A stretch of DNA of 64,000 nucleotides, from contig CALGLU010000021.1 in NCBI GenBank assembly GCA_937959275.1, forward strand, positions 62,001 to 126,000, in the 5' to 3' direction. The number at the start of each line of letters is the position of its first letter. Position 1 is the first letter of the stretch. Below are positions 17,351 to 26,593 of this stretch, one piece after another. The notes under the pieces were generated by a model. It ran no database searches, was not told the origin of the DNA, and was given only the letters and a program-made list of their open reading frames with translations. This stretch comes from an uncultured Saprospiraceae bacterium. GTDB lineage: Bacteria; Bacteroidota; Bacteroidia; Chitinophagales; Saprospiraceae. Both the position numbers and the translations under genes were made by a program.

Positions 17351-19713
17351 AGTTCTTTTTAAATGTATTCTTATTAGCAATAGCACCCTTTTTGGTAAAT
17401 GGACAAGCGATGTCAGGCTTTTTTGACTTTGACATAAAATCTGATGGTAAAGTAAATGTCACCGTGAAGTCTAACCAAGTTGATCAGGAATTCTTATACA
17501 TCAATTCCTTAGCAGCTGGATTAGGGTCTAACGATATTGGTTTGGATCGGGGACAACTTGGGTCTACTCAAGTCGTCAAGTTTATTAAGACAGGCAATAA
17601 ACTTTTATTGATACAACCTAACTTAGAATTTCGTGCACTAAGTGATAATAAAAAGGAAGTTCAAGCTGTCAGCGAAGCTTTTGCACAGTCAGTGATTTGG
17701 GGATTCGATATATCCAAACAAGAAGGGCCAGACTATACCATTGACATTGCGCCGTTTTTAATGAGAGATGCGCACGGTGTATCGACGAGATTGAAAAAAG
17801 GAAAAGAAGGAACTTACAAATTAGACAAATCAAAATCTGCGTTGTGGAATGAGCGAACTAAGAATTTTCCTGATAATAGTGAGTTTGAAGTGATGTTGAC
17901 CTTTGTGGGTGAACCAACAGGTAAATACATCAAAACAATTGCTCCTAATCAAAATAATTTGACCGTGAGGCAGCATCATTCTTTTGTCAGGCTTCCTGAT
18001 GATGAATACACAACACGTGCCTTTCACCCCTACTCAGCATTTGGGACAGTTTCCTTTTATGACTATGCGACACCGATTCATGAGCCGATTGAAAAGCGCT
18101 ATATCCGCAGACATCGCTTAGAAAAAAAGGATGCTGCTGGGACTGAAGGAGAAGTTGTAGAACCTATCATTTACTATATAGATGCGGGATGCCCTGAGCC
18201 AGTAAAATCTGCCTTAATGGAAGGCGGGCGCTGGTGGGATCAGGCTTTTCAGGCTGCTGGTTTTGCGCCAGGCACATTTCAAGTACAGGATTTGCCAGAA
18301 GGCGCTGATCCCTTAGATGTGAGATATAATATGATACAGTGGGTGCATAGAAGTACGAGGGGCTGGTCTTATGGATCATCAGTGACAGATCCTAGAACCG
18401 GAGAAATTATTAAAGGACATGTGAGTTTAGGATCATTGCGAGTGCGTCAGGATTTTATGATTACACAGGCCTTGATGGCGGCATATAAGGATGATGATAC
18501 GAATCATGGTCCTATGACTGAATTGGCACTGGCAAGGCTCAGACAATTGTCTGCTCATGAGATTGGCCACACGATTGGTCTTGCACATAATTTTGCAGCT
18601 TCTTACAATGATAAAGCTTCTGTGATGGATTATCCGCACCCGTCGTTTTCGATGGCCGAGACTGGATTAAGTGCAAAGAAGGCCTATGACGATAAGATAG
18701 GGGAATGGGATAAATTTACGATTACATACGGATATGGCATTTTCGAAAATGAAGAGCAGGACTTACAAGCTTTAATCGCTGATGCCCAGAATAAAGGCTT
18801 AAAGTTTATTTCAGACAGAGATGCTAGGCCATCTGGTGGTGCGCATCCACAAGGTCATTTATGGGATAATGGCAAAGATATCGTTCAAGAATTAGGAGAC
18901 ATGATGGATATTCGTGCTCAAGCGCTTGCTACATTTGGTGAAGATGTCGTTCCAACGGGCACGCCAATTTCCGAATTGGAAAAAGTACTTGTTCCGTTAT
19001 ATTATTTACATAGATATCAGGCAGAAGCTGTCGCTCGATTGATCGGTGGTGTTGATTATGCCTATACAGTCAAAGGTGATGCTTTAGATCATACAGTACA
19101 ACCAATTGAGATTGAAAAGCAAAGACATGCACTTGATGCCTTATTGAGATCCTTGTCTCCTGAGGAGTTAACCTTCCCACAACATGTCCTAGATATCATT
19201 CCACCAGCAGCATTTGGGTTTAGTCGATCTAGAGAATCATTCACCAGTGAGACAGGCTTGACCTTTGATCCTATAAGTGCCGCCCAAAGTTATGCACACC
19301 ATATTTTGGGATTCATGCTCAATCATCAACGTTTATCACGGATAAATCAGCAAGACAAAATCTACAACACAGGTCTCAGTCTTGAAGGATATCTTGGCTA
19401 CATTCTTGACCAACTATCAAGGACAGGAAGTAATGGCTATGAGTCTTTGATCGCAGAAGCGACTCAAATGTCTTACTTTGTACATCTCATAAAATTAGCA
19501 TCAGATCAGAAAATAGATAAGCAAGTGTCAAGTCATGCCTTAGCATTTCTGAAAATGTATGCAAGTGATGGGACACCTCAAGGCGTGTATATCGAGCAAA
19601 TGATTCAACAGGCATTGGACGATCCTACTCATTATCAATTGCCAACAGTTAAGGACATGCCACCTGGATCACCAATTGGTTGTTATCAAGAAACGACTAT
19701 CGGGGAAGAGTAA
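17347..19713 (+). CDS. Secreted zinc-dependent metalloprotease (DUF5117/DUF4953 type)
   Basis: 788 residues. Signal peptide (about 1-20), an N-terminal DUF5117-like beta domain (about 60-260, YINSLAAGLGSNDIGLDRGQ), and a metzincin-like catalytic region. HEIGHTIGLAHN at about 403-414 supplies the HExxHxxGxxH zinc site, followed by a Met-turn candidate in SVMDYPHP. The C-terminal half corresponds to DUF4953. It probably acts on extracytoplasmic proteins. It is coupled by a 4-base overlap to the TMEM220 gene. Confidence 0.9.
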   Translation: MKFFLNVFLLAIAPFLVNGQAMSGFFDFDIKSDGKVNVTVKSNQVDQEFLYINSLAAGLGSNDIGLDRGQLGSTQVVKFIKTGNKLLLIQPNLEFRALSDNKKEVQAVSEAFAQSVIWGFDISKQEGPDYTIDIAPFLMRDAHGVSTRLKKGKEGTYKLDKSKSALWNERTKNFPDNSEFEVMLTFVGEPTGKYIKTIAPNQNNLTVRQHHSFVRLPDDEYTTRAFHPYSAFGTVSFYDYATPIHEPIEKRYIRRHRLEKKDAAGTEGEVVEPIIYYIDAGCPEPVKSALMEGGRWWDQAFQAAGFAPGTFQVQDLPEGADPLDVRYNMIQWVHRSTRGWSYGSSVTDPRTGEIIKGHVSLGSLRVRQDFMITQALMAAYKDDDTNHGPMTELALARLRQLSAHEIGHTIGLAHNFAASYNDKASVMDYPHPSFSMAETGLSAKKAYDDKIGEWDKFTITYGYGIFENEEQDLQALIADAQNKGLKFISDRDARPSGGAHPQGHLWDNGKDIVQELGDMMDIRAQALATFGEDVVPTGTPISELEKVLVPLYYLHRYQAEAVARLIGGVDYAYTVKGDALDHTVQPIEIEKQRHALDALLRSLSPEELTFPQHVLDIIPPAAFGFSRSRESFTSETGLTFDPISAAQSYAHHILGFMLNHQRLSRINQQDKIYNTGLSLEGYLGYILDQLSRTGSNGYESLIAEATQMSYFVHLIKLASDQKIDKQVSSHALAFLKMYASDGTPQGVYIEQMIQQALDDPTHYQLPTVKDMPPGSPIGCYQETTIGEE

Positions 19714-19757
19714 ATGAAGATTCAGTATTTAAAGGTGGCAGACTCAACATTAATTTA

Positions 19758-20168
19758 ATGGTAGAACATACACATATTGTGTTGCCAGCTAGAGGGCGTG
19801 GCTTTCATTTAGTCACAAGAGATATTTTGCAACAACTACCAGACTTACCTGTTAATGGATTATTGAATGTATTCATCAAACATACGTCTGCAGGTTTGAC
19901 GATTAACGAAAATGCTGATCCTGATGTTAGAGTTGATTTTGAAAGTTTTTTTAATGATATCGTAAAAGAAAATATGGCCTTTGTCGTTCATGATATAGAA
20001 GGTCCTGATGACATGCCAGCGCATATTAAAGCAAGCCTCGTCGGAAGTTCAATCTCCATCCCCATCGAAAATGGTCAATTATCCTTGGGCACTTGGCAAG
20101 GTATATTTTTATGCGAATTTCGGGATGCACCTCACCAACGAAAATTAATTGCCAGTATTTATAGTTAA
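19758..20168 (+). CDS. YjbQ/UPF0047 family protein
   Basis: 136 residues from ATG 19758 (MVEHTHIVLPARGRGFHLVT). Family hallmarks: VFIKHTSAGLTINENADPDVR, DMPAHIKASLVG, LGTWQGIFLCEFRD. The frame opens at 19680 inside the previous gene, but the family start corresponds to 19758. E. coli YjbQ has weak thiamine-phosphate synthase activity, so databases call it a secondary thiamine-phosphate synthase; the physiological role remains uncertain. It is part of the plus-strand operon. Confidence 0.9.
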   Translation: MVEHTHIVLPARGRGFHLVTRDILQQLPDLPVNGLLNVFIKHTSAGLTINENADPDVRVDFESFFNDIVKENMAFVVHDIEGPDDMPAHIKASLVGSSISIPIENGQLSLGTWQGIFLCEFRDAPHQRKLIASIYS

Positions 20169-20176
20169 AGACAGAT

Positions 20177-20674
20177 ATGAATAACAATGATGTTTTAAGA
20201 CGGATTAGATACACATTCGATTTTAGTGATGCTAAGATGATTGCATTGTTTGATGTTGCTGATTTTGTTGTTGACAGAGCCATCATAAGCAATTGGATGA
20301 AAGCGGAGGAAGATCCAGAATATGTTGAAATGGATGATACCGATTTAGCAATATTTTTAAATGGCTTAATCATTGATAAACGAGGGAAGCGAGAAGGCCC
20401 ACCTCCCGAGCCCGAAGAAGAATTAACAAATAATATTATTTTACGAAAACTAAAAATCGCCTTAAATCTGAAGTCAAACGACATCATTGGTTTATATAAA
20501 TTAATTAACAAGAAAATTAGTCCACACGAATTAAGTGCTTTCTTGCGGAACCCAAAGCAGAAGCAATATCGAATCTGCAATGATCAATATATGAGACAAT
20601 TTTTATCTGGGCTCCAGCAAAAACATAGAGGATCTAATTCAGAAAATAGGGAGCAAAATAAAAGCAATGAATAA
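20177..20674 (+). CDS. DUF1456 (YehS-like) protein
   Basis: 165 residues containing two copies of the DUF1456 helical module: [20 protein letters not shown] at the start and [20 protein letters not shown] in the second half, each followed by a conserved L/I-F-L-x-N/G helix. Function of the family is unknown. An acidic/basic linker separates the repeats, and the tail is Lys/Asn-rich. It begins 8 bases after the YjbQ gene and overlaps the NUDIX gene by 8 bases. Confidence 0.88.
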   Translation: MNNNDVLRRIRYTFDFSDAKMIALFDVADFVVDRAIISNWMKAEEDPEYVEMDDTDLAIFLNGLIIDKRGKREGPPPEPEEELTNNIILRKLKIALNLKSNDIIGLYKLINKKISPHELSAFLRNPKQKQYRICNDQYMRQFLSGLQQKHRGSNSENREQNKSNE

Positions 20675-21248
20675 TGATCGGATTAACATAAAGAAGACTG
20701 AGGTGTTATCAGATAATTGGTACACCTTAAATAAAGTCACGTATGATTACCAAAAGCAAAATGGTGAATGGGAGACACATAACAGAGAAGCTTATGATAG
20801 AGGTAATGGCGCGACAATCTTATTATATAATAAAGACAAAGGGACAGTGATTTTGACGAGCCAATTTAGGTTGCCCACGTATTTAAATGGAAATGACTCT
20901 GGAAACTTAATTGAAGCTTGTGCAGGATTATTAGACAAAGATAATCCAGAAGATTGTATCAAAAAGGAAACGGAAGAAGAGACGGGATATAAAGTGTCAA
21001 AGCTTGAAAAAATATTTGAAGCGTATATGTCTCCTGGTTCGGTAACAGAGATATTATATTTTTTTATTGCAGAATATAATGAAGACATGAGAGTAACAGA
21101 AGGAGGCGGACTAGCTGATGAACAAGAAAATATTGAGGTTTTGGAAATGCCCTTTGATAAAGCGTATGGCATGATTCAGTCTGGTGAGATAAAAGATGCA
21201 AAAACGATTATGTTATTGCAATATGCAAAACTTAATGGATTGGTTTAG
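20667..21248 (+). CDS. nudK: NUDIX hydrolase, GDP-mannose pyrophosphatase NudK-like
   Basis: 193 residues. The Nudix box runs from [11 protein letters not shown] to [10 protein letters not shown], supplying the metal-binding glutamates, preceded by the NudK-type [15 protein letters not shown] and followed by [19 protein letters not shown], the dimer-swap/substrate loop seen in NudK. The enzyme is expected to split GDP-mannose into GMP and mannose-1-phosphate. The gene overlaps the DUF1456 gene by 8 bases. A palindromic intergenic element follows before the amine oxidase gene. Confidence 0.85.
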   Translation: MNNDRINIKKTEVLSDNWYTLNKVTYDYQKQNGEWETHNREAYDRGNGATILLYNKDKGTVILTSQFRLPTYLNGNDSGNLIEACAGLLDKDNPEDCIKKETEEETGYKVSKLEKIFEAYMSPGSVTEILYFFIAEYNEDMRVTEGGGLADEQENIEVLEMPFDKAYGMIQSGEIKDAKTIMLLQYAKLNGLV

Positions 21249-21338
21249 TGAATGTGTATGGTAGGCATTACAAAAAGGCTTGAAAATAAGATGTATACAC
21301 AGACGAATAAAAGTGCGAATAATCAATTAAATAAAATC

Positions 21339-21410
21339 GTCATTCCGAACTCGATTCGGAATCTGACGGGTGTGAAGCTTGCAGAGATCCTGAATCAAGT
21401 TCAAGATGAC
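21339..21410. repeat. REP-like fold-back element
   Basis: GTCATTC at 21340 is mirrored by GATGAC at 21405-21410. Inside are ATTCCGA/TCGGAAT (21342-21348 and 21356-21362) and TCCTGAATCAAGTTCA. This matches the general design of common intergenic palindromic repeats that read GTCATTCC...GATGAC. It interrupts an otherwise tightly packed operon. Confidence 0.6.
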
Positions 21411-21483
21411 CGTTGCATTACGACGATATGTTTTGAGGCCATGCGAGAGATTAATTCTATAAAGGAAATAAAATAAGGAGGCT

Positions 21484-22554
21484 GTGCAGAACCTGAATGT
21501 TGATATTGTGATCATTGGTGCCGGCTTGACAGGTTTGACACTTGCCTATTATTTAAGAGAAAGTGGATTGAATGTCAAACTGATCGAGGCGAGAGAAAGA
21601 GTCGGCGGACGAATAGAGACAAGATATGATGATGGTAAAGCATCGATTGAGTTAGGGGCGACTTGGTTAGGACAGCAACATCAAAAGCTCATCGCTCTAC
21701 TGAAAGAGTTGAACTTAGAAACATTCGTACAAAGATTAGGAGAGACCGCTATTTATGAACCAATTTCTACAAGCCCATTTCAAATTGCCAAGCTACCGCC
21801 TAATAATAACCCAAGCTATCGAATTAAAGGAGGCACACAGCAATTAATTGAAGCACTGCAGCAACACATCTCTACAGACCAAATCATATATGATCAAGTT
21901 GTATCAATTAGGGGAGATACAGATCGTGTGACTATTCAATCGAATCAATTTGAAATAGTAGCAAAATATCTTGTCTCTACTTTACCTCCTTATTTGTTTC
22001 AATCGACAATTCATGTAGAGCCTACTCTTCCAGATGAACTTGTAGATGTTATGAAGTTCACGCATACTTGGATGGGAGATTCTATAAAAGTTGGTCTGCG
22101 CTATGCACAACCATTCTGGCGAGAGGATGCTCTAAGTGGAACAATCGTTAGCAACGTTGGACCCATTCCTGAAATGTATGATCATTCGAATTATGAAGAT
22201 TCAGTATACGCATTAAAGGGTTTTTTTAATGGATCCTATTTTTCAATTAGCAAAGAAGAACGCCTGGCTAAAGTATTAAAACAGTTGGAGAAATACTATG
22301 GAGAGCAAGTGCATCAGTATGTCGACTATGAAGAGAAGGTTTGGGCTAAGGAAGAGTTTACTTCTAGTCCATATGAAGACCATGTATTCCCACATCAGAA
22401 TAACGGCCATAAGATTTATGCTGAATCTTTTTTAAATGATCGGTTGTTTATTGGCGGTTCGGAAACAAGCACAATCTATCCAGGCTATATGGAAGGAGCA
22501 GTGAATAGTGCAATGCATATTTTTAAAAAACTCAATCACAGGATTAATTCTTAA
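21484..22554 (+). CDS. Flavin amine oxidase family protein
   Basis: 356 residues. The N-terminal dinucleotide-binding motif VDIVIIGAGLTGLTLAYYLR and GGRIETR are FAD contacts; ELGATWLG, the substrate-domain centre, and the C-terminal LFIGGSETSTIYPGYMEGAV complete the monoamine oxidase signature. It is shorter than most MAOs (about 450), because loops in the substrate domain are reduced. The start is GTG 21484; a strong AAGGAGG lies only two bases upstream, unusually close, and a TAA at 21469 excludes earlier starts. Substrate unknown. Confidence 0.88.
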   Translation: MQNLNVDIVIIGAGLTGLTLAYYLRESGLNVKLIEARERVGGRIETRYDDGKASIELGATWLGQQHQKLIALLKELNLETFVQRLGETAIYEPISTSPFQIAKLPPNNNPSYRIKGGTQQLIEALQQHISTDQIIYDQVVSIRGDTDRVTIQSNQFEIVAKYLVSTLPPYLFQSTIHVEPTLPDELVDVMKFTHTWMGDSIKVGLRYAQPFWREDALSGTIVSNVGPIPEMYDHSNYEDSVYALKGFFNGSYFSISKEERLAKVLKQLEKYYGEQVHQYVDYEEKVWAKEEFTSSPYEDHVFPHQNNGHKIYAESFLNDRLFIGGSETSTIYPGYMEGAVNSAMHIFKKLNHRINS

Positions 22555-22556
22555 TT

Positions 22557-22898
22557 ATGAAGATCAATTATCATAATCGAAAATTCAAAGCTGTCAGCAA
22601 TTCAGACTCTGGTGAGGTGGAGGCATCTACCATATTTAATTATTTCCAACAAGGCAATATTTTATGGGCTACATATTCAGGTAAGCATATTCAGTTTGGT
22701 ACTATTACAGGACTCGTCCACAAAGAAGGGCACTTAGAATTTAGCTATCAACATGTCAATGCGGATAACGAAATTATGACAGGGCTCTGCCGATCTACAC
22801 CGAAGGTAATAGCTGATGGTAAAATACAGCTTCATGAAGTGTGGCAATGGACGTGTAAGGATAACGCTAAGGGAGAATCAATTGTAGAAGAAATATAA
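22557..22898 (+). CDS. Conserved small protein (often mislabelled N-acetylglutamate synthase)
   Basis: 113 residues starting two bases after the amine oxidase stop. It reads MKINYHNRKFKAVSNSDSGE, then alternating strands and LHEVWQWTCKDNAKGESIVEEI. I recall highly similar small proteins across Bacteroidota and Firmicutes annotated as n-acetylglutamate synthase, but it has no GNAT motif and the label has no basis in the sequence. Best treated as a conserved protein of unknown function with a small beta-barrel-like fold. Confidence 0.75.
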   Translation: MKINYHNRKFKAVSNSDSGEVEASTIFNYFQQGNILWATYSGKHIQFGTITGLVHKEGHLEFSYQHVNADNEIMTGLCRSTPKVIADGKIQLHEVWQWTCKDNAKGESIVEEI

Positions 22899-22916
22899 AT
22901 AAGTCAAACAAATTGT

Positions 22917-23360
22917 ATGGATAAGCAGGAAATGTTTAAGAATATGTTGCAAATCGCTGATGGTACTGGCTTGTTTCCACCACCTGCCACAAAGCATTTG
23001 GATATTGAATATGTAGAGTATAAAGAAGGTGACTTTTTGAAGCATAAAGCTCCCATCAGAGAGTCATATTATAATCCAGGAGGAAGTGTGTTTGGTGGTT
23101 ATTATGGAATGTTTTTCGACGCTGCTTTTGGGCCCTTCTCTTTTTTAGAATCGCAGAGCTATTGTGCAAGCTTAGATATGAATATTTGTTTTCTGCAACC
23201 CTTAACGGTATCTGATCAAGAAATCTTTGTGACAGCTAATTTATTAAACAAGTCAAAGTCATTTTTAATCATGGATGCCAAAGCACATAAACCTGATGGT
23301 ACACTGGTCGCAACAGCTACGACACGTATGATTGTACTTGATCATGCAAGAAAGAAGTAG
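22917..23360 (+). CDS. Hotdog-fold acyl-CoA thioesterase (PaaI/4HBT-like)
   Basis: 147 residues with the hotdog pattern: a central helix preceded by GGSVFGGYYGMFFDAAFGP, then strands SLDMNICFLQPL and FLIMDAKAHKPDGTLVATAT. The Asn/Gly-rich turn and Asp in the helix suggest a PaaI-type thioesterase acting on acyl-CoA. It is the last gene of the plus-strand run and its stop is only five bases from the stop of the convergent gene at 23366. Confidence 0.8.
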   Translation: MDKQEMFKNMLQIADGTGLFPPPATKHLDIEYVEYKEGDFLKHKAPIRESYYNPGGSVFGGYYGMFFDAAFGPFSFLESQSYCASLDMNICFLQPLTVSDQEIFVTANLLNKSKSFLIMDAKAHKPDGTLVATATTRMIVLDHARKK

Positions 23361-23365
23361 TTCAA

Positions 23366-23986
23366 TTAATTATTTTCTATCATTGGAGCGCGAGCAAAAT
23401 TATAGCCCAGTCCAATAATAAATTGTGTGTCCCCTTCTGGAAATTGGATAGCAGGTGTTAAGCTTACGATATTGCCATTTTTTAATTCCACTCCAAAAGC
23501 AGCTGCAATCTCTACATAGCCACCATTAAAATCAGTATCATCTAACTGGTAACTGTGGACATAGCCTATTGATGGAACGATGTATATAGTCTCATTCCGA
23601 ATTTGATGATACACCTTAGATTGAAGAGAACCAAAATTTGTATTACCACCAAAGCCAAAAGAACTTATCCTAACATGGTTAAACCTTGCTCCTACTGACA
23701 AGCTAAGCGGTAATGACGAACGTTGCTTTAATACAAAATAGTCTGCTCCCAAGCCGGCACTAAAAACTCGACTCGTTAAAGAGGAACCACCATAACTAAT
23801 CGTTGGAGAGAGATCCAGTCGACCCTTTACTGAAACGATATATTGTAGCAGCGTTTGATCGACTACTTCATCTGGTGCATATTGTAGACTGAGTCCATTT
23901 GAACTTTGACCAGCTTCGTTAAAATAGGATTGTGCGGATATCGTAAACGTAAAGCAGATAAGAATAAATGAAAGTGAGTTCTTCAT
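23366..23986 (-). CDS. Unknown secreted, probably outer-membrane barrel protein
   Basis: 206 residues, signal peptide ending near ISAQ (about 19). The mature protein is a run of alternating strands with glycine turns (SLSVGARFNHVRI, FIIGLGYNFARAP), consistent with a small outer-membrane barrel. No specific family recognised. It has no tight operon partner; the DCC-family gene starts 86 bases further along. Confidence 0.6.
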   Translation of the reverse strand: MKNSLSFILICFTFTISAQSYFNEAGQSSNGLSLQYAPDEVVDQTLLQYIVSVKGRLDLSPTISYGGSSLTSRVFSAGLGADYFVLKQRSSLPLSLSVGARFNHVRISSFGFGGNTNFGSLQSKVYHQIRNETIYIVPSIGYVHSYQLDDTDFNGGYVEIAAAFGVELKNGNIVSLTPAIQFPEGDTQFIIGLGYNFARAPMIENN

Positions 23987-24071
23987 GCGAATGGAATTCT
24001 TCAGTTGGTATCTAAACGGAAAATGTATATGCTTATTTTATGTTCTTTCATTTGTTATTTGGTTTGGTTTT

Positions 24072-24497
24072 TCAAGACAGCAGTTTTTCACGCCTTGATG
24101 TATCTGGTAATAAGCAAGTATCTGTTTTCCCAAACCAAGCGTATCTGTTATTTGCAATCTTTTGGTAGACCCAATCTCTAATAAACGGAGGAATCAAAAT
24201 TAGAGGATAAACTAAATTATACGGAAAGCCTAGCAAATAAAAGATATATAGGCCAACCGAAGAATGCGTTTTATATTCTCCTTTGTGTACTAAAATAACA
24301 GTCTCCATCTCATCTGGATGTTTGGCTTTTACTTGTATTGCCAACCCGTCTTTCCCTTGGAGCGTTGCATATCGGAAAATGTTTTGTTTATCTCTGCGAT
24401 CAAGAAATTGGATAAAACGATTGCATAGAACACAAATGCCATCATAGACAAGTATTGGATGAGAGTGGGATAGTTGCTCTATTTCTTTAATCGTCAT
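24072..24497 (-). CDS. Thiol-disulfide oxidoreductase DCC family protein (DUF393)
   Basis: 141 residues. The defining motif near the N-terminus is ILVYDGICVLCNRFIQFLDR, where DG-x-C-x-x-C gives the family its name. FRYATLQGKDG and the C-terminal RDWVYQKIANNRYAWFG are also typical. The CxxC suggests redox activity, though few members have been tested. It starts five bases after the stop of radA on the same strand and is probably co-transcribed. Confidence 0.88.
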   Translation of the reverse strand: MTIKEIEQLSHSHPILVYDGICVLCNRFIQFLDRRDKQNIFRYATLQGKDGLAIQVKAKHPDEMETVILVHKGEYKTHSSVGLYIFYLLGFPYNLVYPLILIPPFIRDWVYQKIANNRYAWFGKTDTCLLPDTSRREKLLS

Positions 24498-24502
24498 ATC
24501 GT

Positions 24503-25876
24503 CTAAACAAATAATTGATCAATAAGATCTACAACACTAGAAATCCCAATCACCCGAATACTAGAATGCCGATCTTCTAGCCCTTTCATATTATATTTTG
24601 AAATATAGATCTCTTTGAAGCCCAAACGCTCAGCCTCCTGAATCCGCTGATCTATCCGACTCACCGCCCTCACCTCTCCTGACAAGCCAACCTCACCAGC
24701 AAAACAGACATATTCCGAAATCGCAATATCATGCAAGGACGAAATCAAAGACACCACAATCGTCAAATCAATCGCCGGATCCTGTATCCGAATCCCACCC
24801 GCCATATTCAAAAACACATCACTCTGCACAAAGGGCAAGCCACATCGCTTCTCCAACACGGCTAACAACATATTCAACCGCCGCAGATCAAAACCCGTCG
24901 CAGACCGCTGCGGATTACCATACACCGATGATGTCACCAGCGCTTGCGTTTCGATCAGCAGCGGGCGCATCCCCTCAATCGTCGCCCCAATACTACACCC
25001 ACTCAATGAAGAATCATGCTGGATGATTAATAACTCCGAAGGATTATTGACCTCGCGCAAGCCACTCTCCACCATCTCGTAAATGCCAATCTCATCAGTC
25101 GATCCAAAGCGATTTTTCAAAGACCTTAAAATCCGGTAAGAATAGTTTTGATCGCCTTCAAATTGCAAGACAACATCCACCACATGCTCTAACACTTTTG
25201 GCCCTGCAATCGAACCCTCCTTCGTGATATGCCCAATGATAAAGAAGGGAATATTCACTTCTTTAGCGAAACGTTGAATTTCTGATGCACATTCTTTGAG
25301 CTGGCTTACACTGCCTGCCATTGAATCCACATGACTACTCACTAAAGTTTGTATCGAATCAATAATCACACACGAAGGCGTTCTAGCTTTGACTTCCTGA
25401 AGAATCTTTTCCATATTCGTCTCAGTATAGATCAAGCAATGTTGATTTTCAATCCCAATCCGATCTGCTCGCATTTTAATCTGCTCTCCACTTTCCTCTC
25501 CTGAGATATACAAGATGGGCTGATTCATGCGCAAGGCGACTTGCAGCATCAAAGTGGATTTGCCTATCCCAGGCTGACCACCCAATAACATCAAAGACCC
25601 ACCGACTATCCCACCACCTAGCACTCTGTCAAGTTCTAGATTCATGGTAGGCATTCGAGCAGCTTGATTGGATTGAATATCTTGAATTGGTATTGCACGA
25701 TGTTCACGCTTACCATTCCCAGCCCACATGCCGCGCTTTTTGTCCTGACTTGTTTGCTTCTCTTCTATGGTTTCTTCGATGGTATTCCACTCGCCACAAC
25801 TCTGACACTTACCTTCCCAGCCTGGCGTTTTTGCACCACAAGAAGAACATTGAAATATCGTTTTTACTTTTGCCAC
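24503..25876 (-). CDS. radA: DNA repair/recombination protein RadA
   Basis: 457 residues. The N-terminal C4 zinc finger CSSCGAKTPGWEGKCQSCGE, a RecA-like ATPase core with Walker A GGQPGIGKSTL (about 86-96), the RadA-specific KNRFGSTDE, and a C-terminal Lon-protease-like domain (CFAGEVGLSGEVRAVSRIDQR). RadA is a helicase-type motor that helps branch migration and D-loop extension during recombination. Length is normal. The 3' part is G-rich on the coding strand compared with flanking genes. Confidence 0.96.
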   Translation of the reverse strand: MAKVKTIFQCSSCGAKTPGWEGKCQSCGEWNTIEETIEEKQTSQDKKRGMWAGNGKREHRAIPIQDIQSNQAARMPTMNLELDRVLGGGIVGGSLMLLGGQPGIGKSTLMLQVALRMNQPILYISGEESGEQIKMRADRIGIENQHCLIYTETNMEKILQEVKARTPSCVIIDSIQTLVSSHVDSMAGSVSQLKECASEIQRFAKEVNIPFFIIGHITKEGSIAGPKVLEHVVDVVLQFEGDQNYSYRILRSLKNRFGSTDEIGIYEMVESGLREVNNPSELLIIQHDSSLSGCSIGATIEGMRPLLIETQALVTSSVYGNPQRSATGFDLRRLNMLLAVLEKRCGLPFVQSDVFLNMAGGIRIQDPAIDLTIVVSLISSLHDIAISEYVCFAGEVGLSGEVRAVSRIDQRIQEAERLGFKEIYISKYNMKGLEDRHSSIRVIGISSVVDLIDQLFV

Positions 25877-25957
25877 ACACTTGATTTAGCTTGCGAGATA
25901 CATCTTATTTTTTGTAAAGAAGTAATTTAACAATGTATGTTAAAATAGTTTGTATGT

Positions 25958-25974
25958 GTCCCGATACTCGGGAA
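25958..25974. repeat. Short hairpin GTCCCGA/TCGGGAA
   Basis: TCCCGA-TAC-TCGGGA forms a perfect 6-bp stem. A sister sequence TCCCGATAGCTATCAGGA at 26024-26041 forms the core of the next hairpin, suggesting a dispersed palindromic word. Confidence 0.5.
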
Positions 25975-26003
25975 CAATGCTGCTAAGATGCATAGCCCTT
26001 AGC

Positions 26004-26052
26004 CATTGATCGAGAAAAAGCAGTCCCGATAGCTATCAGGAGAGGATCAATG
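26004..26052. repeat. Nested hairpin (CATTGATC ... GATCAATG)
   Basis: Outer arms CATTGATC (26004-26011) and GATCAATG (26045-26052) are perfect complements; inside is TCCCGATA/TATCAGGA (26024-26041) with one mismatch. The 49-base two-level structure could be a mobile palindromic repeat or a small RNA element. Confidence 0.5.
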
Positions 26053-26261
26053 ACATGCAAAGTAATTAGCAATATATTCTTAAATCACTTCTAAGTGTTA
26101 AAATTAAAAGAAATGTGTTCCTTTTCAAAAAAGGTGCCGTCTCAATAACGGTTTTACTACTAGCTCTTTGCATTTGAATGTGATACAAAGCAAAGATATA
26201 TATACAGTCGGCTCTCCCATGAGTCAGATTGTAAATTGTTTTCAATTGGTTTTTTGGGGTT

Positions 26262-26288
26262 AAACAGGGTGCTTCGCGCACCCTGTTT
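26262..26288. repeat. 11-bp GC-rich hairpin
   Basis: AAACAGGGTGC pairs perfectly with GCACCCTGTTT around TTCGC. No T tract follows on either strand, so it is not a standard terminator. Confidence 0.6.
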
Positions 26289-26417
26289 CCATTTATACCT
26301 TCGCTTAATCGGTCGATTTTAAAACCGAATTCTTCGTCTATATTTTACTGGAATTACTATATTTCAGAATAGAATTATAAAATTTTACGTTTTTAATAAG
26401 CGTTTTGCTCATTTAAG

Positions 26418-26451
26418 CACTTATGTAATTGTTTATACAATTACATAAGTG
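26418..26451. repeat. Perfect 15-bp AT-rich inverted repeat
   Basis: CACTTATGTAATTGT (26418-26432) and its exact complement ACAATTACATAAGTG (26437-26451) are separated by TTAT. A perfect 15-bp stem is unlikely by chance. It lies 143 bases upstream of the T9SS cargo gene. It could be an operator, a terminator of an unseen RNA or the trace of a mobile element. Confidence 0.75.
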
Positions 26452-26593
26452 AAAAAAGAGGATGATTAATTGATTAAAGAGATAGTCAAAACCATACTTT
26501 GCGAAAATGCTATTCCTAGAAGAATAAGTTGGAACAACTCTATTTGTTGACAAACCTTTATTACATTTCCTTTACAAATAAATCAATGATTTC

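Larger units (their letters stand above)
25877..26593. other. Long divergent intergenic region with four hairpins
   Basis: Between the divergent radA and the T9SS protein gene I find no convincing ORF. Four inverted repeats are present (entries at 25958, 26004, 26262 and 26418). A structured RNA is possible, but none of the hairpins matches a known class I recognise. Confidence 0.5.

Noticed and set aside
22557-22898. N-acetylglutamate synthase
   Set aside because: Database-style label only; no GNAT acetyl-CoA motif or fitting length.
26066-26281. 71-codon minus-strand ORF upstream of radA
   Set aside because: No homology-like pattern, ends at a hairpin, and composition is that of intergenic sequence.
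26262-26288. Rho-independent terminator
   Set aside because: The stem is perfect, but no T tract follows on either strand and no gene ends nearby.
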